A DNA stretch of 64,000 nt from Oryzomicrobium sp. (GTDB lineage Bacteria > Pseudomonadota > Gammaproteobacteria > Burkholderiales > Rhodocyclaceae), in contig NZ_JAJTBG010000004.1 of assembly GCF_021287045.1 (NCBI RefSeq), positions 1 to 64,000 of the forward strand, given 5' to 3'. The notes beneath the pieces were generated by a model. That model had not been told where the DNA came from and did not search any database. It was given only the letters and a program-made list of their open reading frames with translations. Every line of letters starts with the position of its first letter. Position 1 is the stretch's first letter. Shown here in pieces: positions 34,885 through 44,849 of the stretch. A program made the position numbers and the translations under genes.

Positions 34885-36165
34885 TCAACCTCCGGCCAGG
34901 GCGTGGAGGCCCAGCCACCAGCCGGCGAAGCCTCCCCCGGCCACAGCGGAAAAGCCCAGGGCGATCCGTCCGGCCAGCCGGCGTCCCGCCACCACGGCGA
35001 CCACTGCCAGCTTGAAGCCTAGGTTGGCCAGCACGGCCAGGCCCACGGCGGTCACCGCCTGGGTGGCATTGACCCGCTCCAGGGCGAAGAGGCGCAGGCT
35101 CGACAGGGTGATGGCATCCACGTCGGTGAGGCCCGAGGCCAGGGCCACCAGGTAAAGGCCCCGGCTGCCGGCGATGTCGGCCAGCCAGGCGGACAGGAAC
35201 AGCACGGCGGCGTAGATGGCGCCGAAGGTCAGGGCGGCGCGGATCTCGGTGGGGTTGCGCAGTTCCAGCTGGGGCAGGGAATCCTGGCGTTCCATGCGGC
35301 GCCACATGACCACCGCTACGATCAGGCCCGCCAGGGCGCCGCCGGCCATGGTGGGCAGCAGGTGGGGCACCAGGGCGGGCTGGACCACGGCGGTGAGGGC
35401 CACCAGCCGCACCAGCACCACCAGGTTAGCGGTGAGGATGACGGTCAGGGCCAGTCCGCCCAGGGCTGGGGTTTCCCGGCTATGGCGGGAATAGACCAGG
35501 GTGGTGGCGGTGCTCGACACCAGGCCGCCCAGGATGCCCAGCAGCGGCGCCCCATGGCGCTGGCCGGCGATGCGCAGGGCGCCGTAGCCGGCCAGGGATA
35601 CGCCGGAGATGAGCACCACCATCCACCACACCTGGTAGGGGTTGATGGCCTGGTAAGGGCCGAAGCCCTGGTCCGGCAGCACCGGCAGGATCACTAGGGA
35701 GAGTACGGCGAATTGCAGGATGGAGATGATGTCCCGCTCCGTCAGCCGGCTGGTCAGGCGTTTGAGCTGGGCCTTGAAGTAGAGCAGCACGGTGCTGAGG
35801 ATGGCCAGCATCACCGCCTGGGTGCGGTATTCGTCGTACCAGGCCATGGCGCCGAAGCCGAAGGCCAGCAGCAGGGCCACCACCGAGGTGGTGCCCGGGT
35901 CGTCCTGGTCCGGGCGCACGGCGTAGCTGGCGATCATCATGGCCGCCACCGCCAGCAGGCCGGCGGCGATAAGCCAGGGCGAATCGAATTCGCCGGCGAG
36001 CAGGGCGCACACGGCGCCGAGCAGGGAGGTGAGGCCGAAGGTGCGCAGCCCGGCCCGGGAGGTGGCGCGCCGCTCTCGTTCCAGGCCCATGAGCAATCCC
36101 AGGCCCAGGGCGGTGAGAAAGCCGTGGGCGAATTCGAGGCCGACGTCGCTGAGTGGAGTGGTCAT
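34885..36165 (-). CDS. MgtC/SapB N-terminal domain plus DUF4010 membrane protein
   Basis: Membrane protein of 426 residues with about 12 helices. The N-terminal third (GLGLLMGLERERRATSRAGLR, broken by conserved FGLTSLLGAVCALL) is an MgtC-type domain; the rest is the DUF4010 domain (YQVWWMVVLISGVSLAGYGA; LASGLTDVDAITLSSLRLF). The function of the combined family is unknown; metal or ion transport is often suggested. Confidence 0.85.
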   Translation of the reverse strand: MTTPLSDVGLEFAHGFLTALGLGLLMGLERERRATSRAGLRTFGLTSLLGAVCALLAGEFDSPWLIAAGLLAVAAMMIASYAVRPDQDDPGTTSVVALLLAFGFGAMAWYDEYRTQAVMLAILSTVLLYFKAQLKRLTSRLTERDIISILQFAVLSLVILPVLPDQGFGPYQAINPYQVWWMVVLISGVSLAGYGALRIAGQRHGAPLLGILGGLVSSTATTLVYSRHSRETPALGGLALTVILTANLVVLVRLVALTAVVQPALVPHLLPTMAGGALAGLIVAVVMWRRMERQDSLPQLELRNPTEIRAALTFGAIYAAVLFLSAWLADIAGSRGLYLVALASGLTDVDAITLSSLRLFALERVNATQAVTAVGLAVLANLGFKLAVVAVVAGRRLAGRIALGFSAVAGGGFAGWWLGLHALAGG

Positions 36166-36431
36166 GATGGATTCAGCTTAGCGGATGGCAAGGGAAGGAA
36201 CAGCAGTTGCTCCCCGGCGGCCGGATTTGATCGGCGTGGCGGGAAGGGCGGTTGGCTTCCGGTAGAATCGCGGCCTCGGCCGCCTTCGCGGGGCCGGCGT
36301 TTTCCGGCGCAACCGCCGCGGCAGCCAAGGTGGCGGGCAACGGCATATGCTGTCATTGTGCCTCAACAGCGAGGCGCGAGGCCGCGCCGGCACCCACGCA
36401 TTCCCCCAGCCAAAACCACCCGATATCGTCC

Positions 36432-37157
36432 ATGTCCGTCGTTTCCCTGCCTCCCACGCCCGGCCACGCCCGCCACTATGCCATCGTGCCGGCGGCCGGC
36501 CACGGCAGCCGCTTCGGCAGCGAAACCCCCAAGCAATACCTGTCCCTGCTCGGTCGGCCCCTGCTGCACCACACCCTGGCGGTGCTGTGCGCCTGCCCGG
36601 CCATCGACCGGGTGTTCGTCGTGCTGGCGCCGGACGACGACTGGTGGGGGGGGTTCGATTGGAGCGCCCTGGGCAGCAAGCTGGAAACCGTGCGCCAGGG
36701 CGGCGCCACCCGGGCCGCCAGCGTCCAGGCCGGGCTGGCGGCGGCCGCCACCGCGGCGGCCGACGACGATTGGGTGCTGGTCCACGACGCGGCCCGGCCC
36801 TGCCTGTCCGCCTCTGCCCTCAACCAGTTACTCCAGACCCTGGCCGACGACCCGGTGGGCGGCCTGCTGGCGGTGCCGGTGGCCGACACCCTGAAGCGCT
36901 CCGACCAGCGTGATCGGGTGGCCGGCACCGTGCCGCGAGACGGGCTGTGGCAGGCCCAGACGCCCCAGATGTTCCGCTATGGCCTGCTGCGCGACGCGCT
37001 GCAACGCTTTCCCGACGTGACCGACGAGGCCGGCGCCATGGAAGCTACGGGCCACGTGCCCCGGCTGGTGCGGGGCGAGCTGGCCAACCTGAAAGTCACC
37101 TACCCCGCCGACCTGGCCTTGGCCGAGCGCTTGCTCGCCACGGCGCCCCGGGGCTGA
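36432..37157 (+). CDS. ispD: 2-C-methyl-D-erythritol 4-phosphate cytidylyltransferase IspD
   Basis: MEP-pathway enzyme of 241 residues. CTP-binding loop AIVPAAGHGSRFGSETPKQY at the N-terminus, VLVHDAARPC in the middle, and AQTPQMFRY and VTDEAGAME near the C-terminus are diagnostic. ATG 36432 places the loop at the normal distance from the start. Followed 39 bp later by ispF, the usual pairing. Confidence 0.96.
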   Translation: MSVVSLPPTPGHARHYAIVPAAGHGSRFGSETPKQYLSLLGRPLLHHTLAVLCACPAIDRVFVVLAPDDDWWGGFDWSALGSKLETVRQGGATRAASVQAGLAAAATAAADDDWVLVHDAARPCLSASALNQLLQTLADDPVGGLLAVPVADTLKRSDQRDRVAGTVPRDGLWQAQTPQMFRYGLLRDALQRFPDVTDEAGAMEATGHVPRLVRGELANLKVTYPADLALAERLLATAPRG

Positions 37158-37196
37158 TTCCACTTACTTCTTACAGTTCTCACAGGAAATTTCATC

Positions 37197-37709
37197 GTGC
37201 TCAGAATCGGACAAGGCTACGACATCCACGCCCTGGTGCCCGGGCGGCCCCTCGTCATCGGCGGCGTGACCCTTCCCTTCGACCGGGGGCTGCACGGCCA
37301 CTCGGATGCCGACGTGCTGATCCACGCCATCATCGACGCCCTGTTCGGCGCCGCCGGCCTGGGCGACATCGGCCGCCACTTCCCGGACACCGATCCCCGG
37401 TTCAAGGGCGCTGACAGTCGCGCCCTGCTGCGCGAGGCCATCGCCCGGGTGACCGAGGCTGGCTACGGCATCCTCAACCTCGACAGCACCGTGGTGGCCG
37501 AGGCCCCCAAGCTGGCGCCCCACATCCCGGCCATGGTAGCCAACATCGCCGCCGACCTGGGTCTGCCGGAAAAGGACATCAACGTGAAGGCCAAGACCGC
37601 CGAGAAGCTTGGGCCGGTGGGCCGCGGCGAGGGCATCGAGGCCCAGGCCATCGTCCTGCTCGGCGAGCTCGCCGACGAGGACGAGCATGATCACGACCAC
37701 GATCACTAA
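37197..37709 (+). CDS. ispF: 2-C-methyl-D-erythritol 2,4-cyclodiphosphate synthase IspF
   Basis: MEP-pathway enzyme of 170 residues. Zinc site and active site: [26 protein letters not shown] and [20 protein letters not shown]. The core is about 158 residues; the last dozen ([11 protein letters not shown]) form an acidic His-rich tail absent from typical IspF, possibly binding metal. Start GTG 37197 with AGGA upstream. Confidence 0.96.
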   Translation: MLRIGQGYDIHALVPGRPLVIGGVTLPFDRGLHGHSDADVLIHAIIDALFGAAGLGDIGRHFPDTDPRFKGADSRALLREAIARVTEAGYGILNLDSTVVAEAPKLAPHIPAMVANIAADLGLPEKDINVKAKTAEKLGPVGRGEGIEAQAIVLLGELADEDEHDHDHDH

Positions 37710-37751
37710 CCCTTTTTCTCTCCAACCTCCGCACCCTTTTCCGCCTTCGCC

Positions 37752-39149
37752 ATGATCAAGAAAATCCCCGTCGCCCAGTTGCGGATCGGCATGTTCGTCC
37801 ACGACTTCAACGCCGGGTGGATGGACCATCCCTTCCTCTTCAACCGGGTCATGATCAAGAGCGAGGGCGACCTGGCCAAGGTGCGCAACAGCCGCATCCA
37901 GGAACTGTTCATCGACACCGAGCGGGGCCTGGACGTGGAGGACGAGGCAGCAGCGGAAAAGCAATCCCGTCCCGAAACTTCTGCCCCGGCGGAAGCGCCG
38001 GTTGCGGCCGCGCTGGAAGCCGTGGCCGCAGTGGCCGGGCCGGGGGTGGCCGCCGATACGGCGGGTGGGGGCGGCGAGGCACCCCGGGAAACGGCCCTGG
38101 AGGCCGCGCCGGAGAAAGTGTCGGAGAAAGTGTCGGAAAAGGCGCCGGCCCCCGGCGAGCGCCTGGCCGCTACCGTGCGGGTCCCCACGGGCAACCCCGG
38201 TGGCGTTTCGCCCGGGGTGTCCCTGGGGGCGGAGATGGGCCGGGCCCGGGCCGCTTTCGGCGAGGCCACCCGGGCCGTGCGCTCGGTGATGGACGACGTG
38301 CGGGTCGGGCGCCAGGTGGAGCAGGCTCCGGTGCGGGCGGCGGTGGAAAAGATCACCGCCTCGGTGCTGCGCAACAGCCACGCCATCCTCACCCTGCGCC
38401 GCCTCCAGCAGCGGGTGGACGACTACACCTACAACCACGCGGTGGGGGTGTGCGCCATGCTGGTGGCCTTCGGCAAGTCCCTGGAACTGGACGAGGCCAT
38501 GCTCCACCAATTGGCCCTGGGCGGCCTGCTCCACGACGTGGGGCTGATGAAGCTGAGTACCGAGCTGATCACCAAGCCGGGCAAGCTGACCGAGGACGAA
38601 TTCAAGGTGGTGCGTTCCCACGTGGTGATGGGCCTGGACGTGGCCACTACCTTGCCCGGCCTGCCGCGCCACGCCCTGGAAGTGCTGGCCGAGCACCACG
38701 AGCGCATGGACGGCACTGGCTATCCCAAGGGGCTCAAGGGCGAGGCCATTTCCCTGGCGGGGCGCATGGCGGCCATCGTGGACGTCTATGACGCCATGAC
38801 TTCGCCCCGGGCCTACCGGGGGCCCACCCCGGCGTCCGACGCGGTGCGCCGCCTGTTCGAAGGGGGCGGCACCTTGTTCGATGCCGATCTGGTGAAGGCC
38901 TTCGTCAAGAACGTGGGCATCTACCCGGTGGGTTCCCTGGTGCGCCTGGAAAGCAACCGGCTGGCGGTGGTGGTGGCCCTGCACCGGGACAACCTGCTCA
39001 CCCCGGTGGTACGCATCATCTATGACGCCAAGCGCATGTACTACCTGCCGCCCGAGGACATCGACCTGGCCAAGCACGGCAGCGAGCGCATCGCCGGGGC
39101 CGAAGATGCGACCAAGTGGGGCATCGACGTGGCCCGCTTCCTGATCTGA
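37752..39149 (+). CDS. HD-GYP domain cyclic-di-GMP phosphodiesterase with DUF3391
   Basis: Protein of 465 residues. The N-terminal DUF3391 (KKIPVAQLRIGMFVHDFNAG) is followed by a low-complexity Ala/Glu/Pro region (about 60-150), then an HD-GYP domain with His261-Asp262 in LLHDVGLMKLS, HHERMDGTGYPKGL (GYP at 323-325) and downstream DVYDAMTS. All key residues of an active phosphodiesterase are present, so it should degrade cyclic-di-GMP. The gene starts 42 bp after ispF. Confidence 0.92.
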   Translation: MIKKIPVAQLRIGMFVHDFNAGWMDHPFLFNRVMIKSEGDLAKVRNSRIQELFIDTERGLDVEDEAAAEKQSRPETSAPAEAPVAAALEAVAAVAGPGVAADTAGGGGEAPRETALEAAPEKVSEKVSEKAPAPGERLAATVRVPTGNPGGVSPGVSLGAEMGRARAAFGEATRAVRSVMDDVRVGRQVEQAPVRAAVEKITASVLRNSHAILTLRRLQQRVDDYTYNHAVGVCAMLVAFGKSLELDEAMLHQLALGGLLHDVGLMKLSTELITKPGKLTEDEFKVVRSHVVMGLDVATTLPGLPRHALEVLAEHHERMDGTGYPKGLKGEAISLAGRMAAIVDVYDAMTSPRAYRGPTPASDAVRRLFEGGGTLFDADLVKAFVKNVGIYPVGSLVRLESNRLAVVVALHRDNLLTPVVRIIYDAKRMYYLPPEDIDLAKHGSERIAGAEDATKWGIDVARFLI

Positions 39150-39264
39150 TTCCCGGGTCCCGGCGGCCGCCCGCGATTTTTTACCTCCTTTTACTCGCCC
39201 TCGCCGCCTTCCCCCCGTAATATCCAGCGTTATAAAAACGATCACGCTGAAGGGACACACCTTG

Positions 39265-41757
39265 GTGGACGAAAGGGAGATGGAGGAGGGCACCGTTCAA
39301 TCGGTGCTGGAGCAGGTCCGCTTCGAACAGCTGGCCGACAACCTGCCGGAAAGCTTCTGGCTGATCGACACCGCCGCCAAGCAGGTGGTGTTCGTCAATG
39401 CCGCCTATGAGCGCCTGTGGGGCGGCAGCCGGGAGGATCTGTGCCGGGACCGCTTTTCATGGCTGTCCTGCGTCCATCCGGACGACCGGCCGCGGCTGCG
39501 CCGGGTGGTGGCGGAAAACCGCTTCGGCGGCGTCAATGAAACCTTGCGCGCCTTGCATCCGGACGGCAGCGTCCGCTGGCTGCAATTGCGCAGCTTCGCC
39601 ATGGCCGACGAGGCCGGGCGCATCCACGGCGTCGGCGGCATCGCCCTCGACATCACGCCCCTGGTGCAGCAGCGCGACGAGCTGGCGGCGAGCATTTCCA
39701 CCAACCGTTCGATTCTCGACGCCCTGCCGGCCCACATCGCCCTGCTCGACGAAACGGGGCGCATCCTGGCGGTCAACGCCGGCTGGCGCCATTTCGCCGA
39801 GGAGAACGGCTATCCGGACGATTCCGCCGGGGTCGGTCTCAACTACCTGAGCCTGTGCACCGGCGACGGGGTGGCGGTGGCGGCGGCCTCCGAGCACGTC
39901 CAGTCGGGCCTGCACGCCGTGTTGTCGGGCGCCCGCGACGAGTTCTCCACCGTCTACTCCTGCCACGGCAAGAACGCCGAGAGCTGGTTCCGCCTCCTGG
40001 CCACACCCCTGCGCGCGCCGGGCAAGGGCGCGGTGGTGATGCACATCAACGTCACCGAGAGCGTCAAGGCCGAGCGCCAACTGGCCCAGGCCGCCCACTA
40101 CGACGCCCTGACCGGTCTGCCCAACCGGCTGCTGGTGCGCGACCGGATCGAGCAGGCCCTGGCCAGCGCCCACCGGGAAGGCAAGCGGGCGGCGGTGATG
40201 GTGGTGGACCTGGACCGCTTCAAGCTGGTCAACGACACCTTCGGCCACGGCGTCGGCGATGCCCTGCTGGTGGCTGCCGCCGACCGCATCGCCACCGTGC
40301 TGCGGGAGAGCGACACGGTGGGGCGCATGGGCGCCGACGAATTCGCCATCGTCGTTCCCGACCTGGAGTCCAGCGAGGACGCCACCATGGCCGCCCAGCG
40401 CATCATGGAGGCCCTGGCCCGGCCGATCCACGCCGAGGGCCAGGAACTGTACGCCCAGGCCAGCGTCGGCATCGCCCTCTACCCGGACGACGGGATCGAG
40501 GCCGAGGCCCTGATCCGCAACGCCGACACCGCCATGTACCGGGCCAAGGAACTCGGGCGCAACGGCATGCAGTTCTACACCGCCTCGATGAATACCCGGG
40601 CCCAGGGCCAGTTGCAGATGGTCATCGACCTGCGCCGCGCCCTGGAGCGGGACGAATTCGTCCTGCACTACCAGCCCAAGGTCAGTTGCGCCAGCGGCGC
40701 CATCGTCGGCTTCGAGGCCCTGCTGCGCTGGCGTCATCCGGCCCGGGGCCTGGTGCCGCCGGACCAGTTCATTCCCCTGCTCGAAGACACCGGCGGCATC
40801 ATCGCCGTGGGCGCCTGGGTGCTGCGCCAGGCCTGCGCTCAGGCCGCCACCTGGCACCGGGAGGGGCTGGGCGCCCCGTCGGTGGCGGTGAACCTGTCGG
40901 TGCGCCAGTTGCTCCAGCCCAACCTGGTGGAGATGGTCGGCGCCGAACTGCGCCGCGCCGGCTTGCCGGCCGGCGCCCTGGAGCTGGAGATCACCGAGAG
41001 CATGCTGATGCACAACGTGGAGGATGCCATCGCCACCCTGGACGGCCTCAAGCAACTGGGCCTGCGCATCGCGGTGGACGATTTCGGCACCGGCTACTCC
41101 AGCCTCTCTTACCTGAAGCGTTTTCCCCTGGATTCGGTCAAGGTGGACCGCAGCTTCGTCCAGGACATCGTGGCCGATCCGGGCGACGTCTCGATCACCC
41201 GGGCGATCATCACCCTGGCCCACAACCTCAAGCTGAGGGTGGTGGCCGAAGGGGTGGAAACCGAGGCCCAGCTGGCGCTGCTGTCGAGCAACGGCTGCGA
41301 CGAGATTCAGGGTTACTACTTCAGCCGCCCGGTGCCGGCGGAGGAAGCGGGCGACCTGCTGCGGGCCGGCCGCCGCCTGCCGGAGGCCCTGCTGTCGCGC
41401 CATCCGGCGGGGACGGACCATGCCATCGGGCTTGAAGCCCTGCTCCAGCGGACTACCCTGGATGTAACCCAGGAAGTGGTGGAGATGTTCCCCTGGCCCC
41501 TGTTCGGCATCGACAACGAGGGGCTGGTGGTCGCCGCCAACGGCGAGGCCCAGCGCTTGGCTGGACGGGGTGCGCTGGTGGGCGAGCCGGCTGCCGCCTG
41601 TCTCCCGGCGGCTGTGATGGATCTCTTGGCACAACGGGAGGCAACCCCGCACCGGGTGGACTGCGCCCAGGGCCGTTTTCTTGTATTCTGCCGCCCCCTG
41701 GGGCCGGCCGTCGAGCCCCGGGGCTGGCTGTTGCTGGCTTTACCCGAGGAGCGATGA
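39265..41757 (+). CDS. PAS-GGDEF-EAL signalling protein
   Basis: Protein of about 830 residues. PAS domains (about 10-130 and 150-270) are followed by a GGDEF domain from residue 281 (DALTGLPNRLLVRDRI) and an EAL domain from about 485 (FEALLRWRHP; VDDFGTGYSSLSYLK). The GGDEF signature reads GADEF, a degenerate form, so cyclase activity is doubtful; the EAL motifs look intact. A further 120 residues after the EAL resemble a PAS-like end. The start is GTG 39265 or TTG 39262; AAGGGA lies upstream of both. Confidence 0.92.
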   Translation: MDEREMEEGTVQSVLEQVRFEQLADNLPESFWLIDTAAKQVVFVNAAYERLWGGSREDLCRDRFSWLSCVHPDDRPRLRRVVAENRFGGVNETLRALHPDGSVRWLQLRSFAMADEAGRIHGVGGIALDITPLVQQRDELAASISTNRSILDALPAHIALLDETGRILAVNAGWRHFAEENGYPDDSAGVGLNYLSLCTGDGVAVAAASEHVQSGLHAVLSGARDEFSTVYSCHGKNAESWFRLLATPLRAPGKGAVVMHINVTESVKAERQLAQAAHYDALTGLPNRLLVRDRIEQALASAHREGKRAAVMVVDLDRFKLVNDTFGHGVGDALLVAAADRIATVLRESDTVGRMGADEFAIVVPDLESSEDATMAAQRIMEALARPIHAEGQELYAQASVGIALYPDDGIEAEALIRNADTAMYRAKELGRNGMQFYTASMNTRAQGQLQMVIDLRRALERDEFVLHYQPKVSCASGAIVGFEALLRWRHPARGLVPPDQFIPLLEDTGGIIAVGAWVLRQACAQAATWHREGLGAPSVAVNLSVRQLLQPNLVEMVGAELRRAGLPAGALELEITESMLMHNVEDAIATLDGLKQLGLRIAVDDFGTGYSSLSYLKRFPLDSVKVDRSFVQDIVADPGDVSITRAIITLAHNLKLRVVAEGVETEAQLALLSSNGCDEIQGYYFSRPVPAEEAGDLLRAGRRLPEALLSRHPAGTDHAIGLEALLQRTTLDVTQEVVEMFPWPLFGIDNEGLVVAANGEAQRLAGRGALVGEPAAACLPAAVMDLLAQREATPHRVDCAQGRFLVFCRPLGPAVEPRGWLLLALPEER

Positions 41758-42605
41758 TGACCTTAAGCCCCCTGACCCTGGCCGAGCTCGAAGGGAGCCT
41801 GGGCCGGCTGCCGTCGATGCCGGCGGTGGTGACCGAGCTGCTGCTGCGCCTCGAGGATCCGGAACTGGACACCCGCCGCCTGGCCCACGACATCGCCCGG
41901 GACCAGTCCCTGGCGGCCAAGACCCTGCGTATCGCCAACTCGCCCTTCTACGGCCTGCGCGGCCGGGTGGCGAGCATCCAGGACGCGGTGACCCTGCTCG
42001 GCCTGCACACCATGCGCACCCTGATGCTGGCCGCCGCCGCCGGCGAGACCCTGGGGCGCCTGACCGCCGAGGGGTTGGATACAGCCACCTACTGGCGCCA
42101 CTGCACGGCGGCGGCGGTGGTGGCCAGGGTGCTGGCGCCCCGCGCCAAGGTCAATCCGGAAAGCGCCTTCGTCGTCGGGCTGCTCCACGACATCGGCCGG
42201 CTAGTGATCGCCACCAACTACCCGGCCCACTACAAGGCGGTGCATGAACGGGCCAGAGCCGAGGGCCTGCCCCTGATCGATGCCGAACGCCTCTGCCTGG
42301 GCATCGACCACGTCCAGGTCGGGGAACTGCTGGCGCGGCGCTGGGTATTCCCCGCCACCATCGTCGACGGCATCGCCGGCCACCATGCGCCGGAACGCTG
42401 GCCCGAGCAGCCCCTGGCCGCCGTGGTCAGCCTGGCTGACAGCGGCGCCTACGAACTCGGCCGGCACCTGGCCGGCGCCTGGAATCCGCCTCCCCGCTCC
42501 GAATACGCCTGGAACGCCCTGGGTCTGGATGAAGCCACCTGGCAAGCGGCCCTCGACGAGGCCCGGCCGGGGGCCGAGGAATTCTCCCTGGTGTTCGGCG
42601 CCTGA
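41754..42605 (+). CDS. HDOD domain protein
   Basis: Protein of 283 residues. The HDOD core is visible: LPSMPAVVTELLLRLEDPEL, LAAKTLRIANSPFYGLRG, IQDAVTLLGLHTMRTL, then a degenerate HD site in GLLHDIGRLVIA. HDOD proteins act as non-enzymatic or signalling modules tied to cyclic-di-GMP, chemotaxis and stress. The start overlaps the stop of the GGDEF-EAL gene (ATGATGA), so both are translated together. Confidence 0.92.
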   Translation: MMTLSPLTLAELEGSLGRLPSMPAVVTELLLRLEDPELDTRRLAHDIARDQSLAAKTLRIANSPFYGLRGRVASIQDAVTLLGLHTMRTLMLAAAAGETLGRLTAEGLDTATYWRHCTAAAVVARVLAPRAKVNPESAFVVGLLHDIGRLVIATNYPAHYKAVHERARAEGLPLIDAERLCLGIDHVQVGELLARRWVFPATIVDGIAGHHAPERWPEQPLAAVVSLADSGAYELGRHLAGAWNPPPRSEYAWNALGLDEATWQAALDEARPGAEEFSLVFGA

Positions 42606-42612
42606 GGCTGTT

Positions 42613-42634
42613 GCAGCGCCGTCTTCGGCGCTGC
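42613..42634. repeat. GC-rich hairpin after the HDOD gene
   Basis: Perfect 9-bp stem GCAGCGCCG / CGGCGCTGC with loop TCTT, 8 bp after the HDOD stop and between convergent genes. It lacks a T-run; probably a transcript end structure. Confidence 0.5.
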
Positions 42635-42708
42635 GCGATCCGGCGGGGGAGGGGGCACCGTAATCTGGCCGGCGTCTGCCCTCTGTTCTTTCCCGCTTTT
42701 TCCGTGCC

Positions 42709-44091
42709 CTAGCCCTGGCGCGGCAGGACGATCCTGGCACGCAGGCCGCCCCCTTCCCGTGGCAGCAGGTCCAGGCGGCCGCCGTGGGCCCGGGCGGCGG
42801 CATCGACGATGGCCAGTCCCAGGCCCGTGCCCGAAACACCGCCCCGGGCGCTGTCGCCGCGCATGAAGGGGCGCTTCAGGGCTTCCGCCAGGGCCGGGTC
42901 GATGCCCGGGCCCCGGTCGAGCACTTCCAATACCACCTGGCGCTGCCGGCCGCTGCCTTCCTCGTGCAGACGGAAGGTCAGCCCGGGGACCATCGAGCCG
43001 TTGGGGGTGTCGACGCCGGCATAGCGCCGGGCGTTCTCGCCCAGGTTGGTGAGCGCCCGTTCCAACACCCGGCGCTTGACCGGCAGCGGCGCTACCGTCT
43101 CCAGTTCCAGGCTGGCTTCGGGGAAGCGCCGCGCCACGCCGGTGATGATTTCGCCCGGATCGTAGGGCTGGGGCGTTTCTTCCCGGGCGCCCCGGGCGTA
43201 ATCGAGAAACTGGGTGAGCAGCCCGTCCATGGTTTCCACGTCGGCCACCATGCCGCCCTTGAGTCCATCGTCGCTGGTGCTCATCTCCAGGGCCAGGCGC
43301 AGCCGGGCCAGGGGGGTGCGCAGGTCGTGGGAAATGCCGGCCAGCACCTGGGCACGCTCGTTCTCGTTGCTGGCCAGGTCGGTGGCCATGCGGTTGATTG
43401 CGCTGGCCAGCACGGCCAGTTCCAGGGGGCCGTCCTCGTTCAGGCGGGCGGGGCGTTCGCCCCGGCCCACGGCCACGCACACCCGGGCCATCTCGGCCAG
43501 GGGGCGGCCGACCCGGGCAACGATGAACCAGGCGCCGGCCAGGGCGAAGGTCAGGGCCAGGGCGCCCCAGCCCAGCCATTCCCAGGGCGTGCGCCGCTGG
43601 GCGCGGTTTTCCGGCAGCACCACCCAGTATTCGTCCTCGGGGTCGTCGGCGGCCACGTGGAAGCTGGTCCACAGCCCCGGCTCATCGTCCAGAGCGATGG
43701 CGAAGCGGGTGGAAAAGCCCAGGGCCAGGCGCACCTGGCTGGCGTAGGTGGCGAAGAAGGGGTTGTCCGGCAGGGGCGTCAGCTTGTCGCCGGCATCCGC
43801 AGGAATCACCCGGATGCCCTCGCGCAGGGCCAGGTCGTCGAGGAGCGCCAGGCGCTCGCTGGGGGCGGCGTGGAGGAGGGCGGAGCGGGTCAGGTTGACC
43901 ACGCTGGCGGTCAATTCCGCCAGCTGCCGGGCCCGGGGTTCCCGTTCCGAATAGCGTAGCAGCAGGGCCCAACTGGTGACCGCCAGGATCAGCACCAGGG
44001 CGATCAGCAGGAAGGTGCGCCACAGCAGGGTACGGGGCCACAGCTGGCCCCAGTAGAGGCGCCAGGAGGATGGGCGGTCCGGATCGGTCAC
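42709..44091 (-). CDS. Sensor histidine kinase, EnvZ-like
   Basis: Kinase of 460 residues. Membrane segments near 22-46 and about 177-200 flank a periplasmic domain. Then come HAMP, HisKA with His255 in ISHDLRTPLARLRLALEM, and HATPase with ALTNLGENARRYA, DRGPGIDP and GTGLGLAIV. The layout and the OmpR-type partner upstream point to the EnvZ/OmpR class; signal unknown. The start is GTG 44091, overlapping the regulator's stop (GTGA). It is taken as a true start since the first membrane helix follows at the right distance. Confidence 0.92.
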   Translation of the reverse strand: MTDPDRPSSWRLYWGQLWPRTLLWRTFLLIALVLILAVTSWALLLRYSEREPRARQLAELTASVVNLTRSALLHAAPSERLALLDDLALREGIRVIPADAGDKLTPLPDNPFFATYASQVRLALGFSTRFAIALDDEPGLWTSFHVAADDPEDEYWVVLPENRAQRRTPWEWLGWGALALTFALAGAWFIVARVGRPLAEMARVCVAVGRGERPARLNEDGPLELAVLASAINRMATDLASNENERAQVLAGISHDLRTPLARLRLALEMSTSDDGLKGGMVADVETMDGLLTQFLDYARGAREETPQPYDPGEIITGVARRFPEASLELETVAPLPVKRRVLERALTNLGENARRYAGVDTPNGSMVPGLTFRLHEEGSGRQRQVVLEVLDRGPGIDPALAEALKRPFMRGDSARGGVSGTGLGLAIVDAAARAHGGRLDLLPREGGGLRARIVLPRQG

Positions 44092-44849
44092 GTAGCGTGC
44101 GGGGTGGGGGCGGCAGGGGCTCCGATGCCGCCGGGCTCGTCGGGCACGAACACGTAGCCGAAGCCCCACACGGTTTGCAGGTAGCGCGGGTTCTGCGGGT
44201 CCGGCTCCACCAGCTTGCGCAGGCGGGAGACCTGGACATCGATGGCCCGGTCGAAGGGGCCGTGCTCCCGTCCCCGGGCGAGCTGGGTGAGGCGGTCCCG
44301 GGACAGGGGCTGGCGCGGGTGCTCCATGAGCACCTTGAGCACGGCGAACTCGCCCGTGGTGAGGCGGGTCACTTCGCCCTGGCGGGCGATCTGGCGGGTG
44401 GACATGTCCACTTCCACGTCGCCGAAGCCGATCACCCCGGGCTTGGACGCCGGGGCGCCCGGCGGGGGCAGGCCGCGCCGGCGCAGCACGGCCTGGATGC
44501 GAGCTACCAATTCCCGGGGATTGAAGGGCTTGGGCAGGTAGTCGTCGGCGCCCATCTCCAGGCCGACGATGCGGTCGATCTCGTCGCCTTTGGCGGTGAG
44601 CATCAGGATGCCCAGCTGGGCATCGGCCGAGCGTAGGCGCCGGCATATCGACAGGCCATCCTCCTCGGGCAGCATCAGGTCCAGCACCAGCAGGTCGAAG
44701 GCCTCCCTGGAAAGCAGCCGGTCCATGGCCGCGGGGGATTCGGCCGCCTTGACGGTGAAACCCTGTTCGCCGAGGTAGCGGGTCAGCAGGTCGCGCAGTC
44801 CCTGGTCGTCGTCTACCACCAGGATGCGTTTGGGCGTGATCGTGTTCAT
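44088..44849 (-). CDS. OmpR-type response regulator
   Basis: Regulator of 253 residues. Receiver domain with VVDDDQGLRD, phosphoacceptor Asp in LLVLDLMLPEEDG and Lys in LPKPFNPREL, and a C-terminal winged helix (LTTGEFAVLKVLMEH; DVQVSRLRKLVEPD; VWGFGYVFVPD). It resembles OmpR closely. Translationally coupled to the kinase gene. Confidence 0.94.
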   Translation of the reverse strand: MNTITPKRILVVDDDQGLRDLLTRYLGEQGFTVKAAESPAAMDRLLSREAFDLLVLDLMLPEEDGLSICRRLRSADAQLGILMLTAKGDEIDRIVGLEMGADDYLPKPFNPRELVARIQAVLRRRGLPPPGAPASKPGVIGFGDVEVDMSTRQIARQGEVTRLTTGEFAVLKVLMEHPRQPLSRDRLTQLARGREHGPFDRAIDVQVSRLRKLVEPDPQNPRYLQTVWGFGYVFVPDEPGGIGAPAAPTPHAT

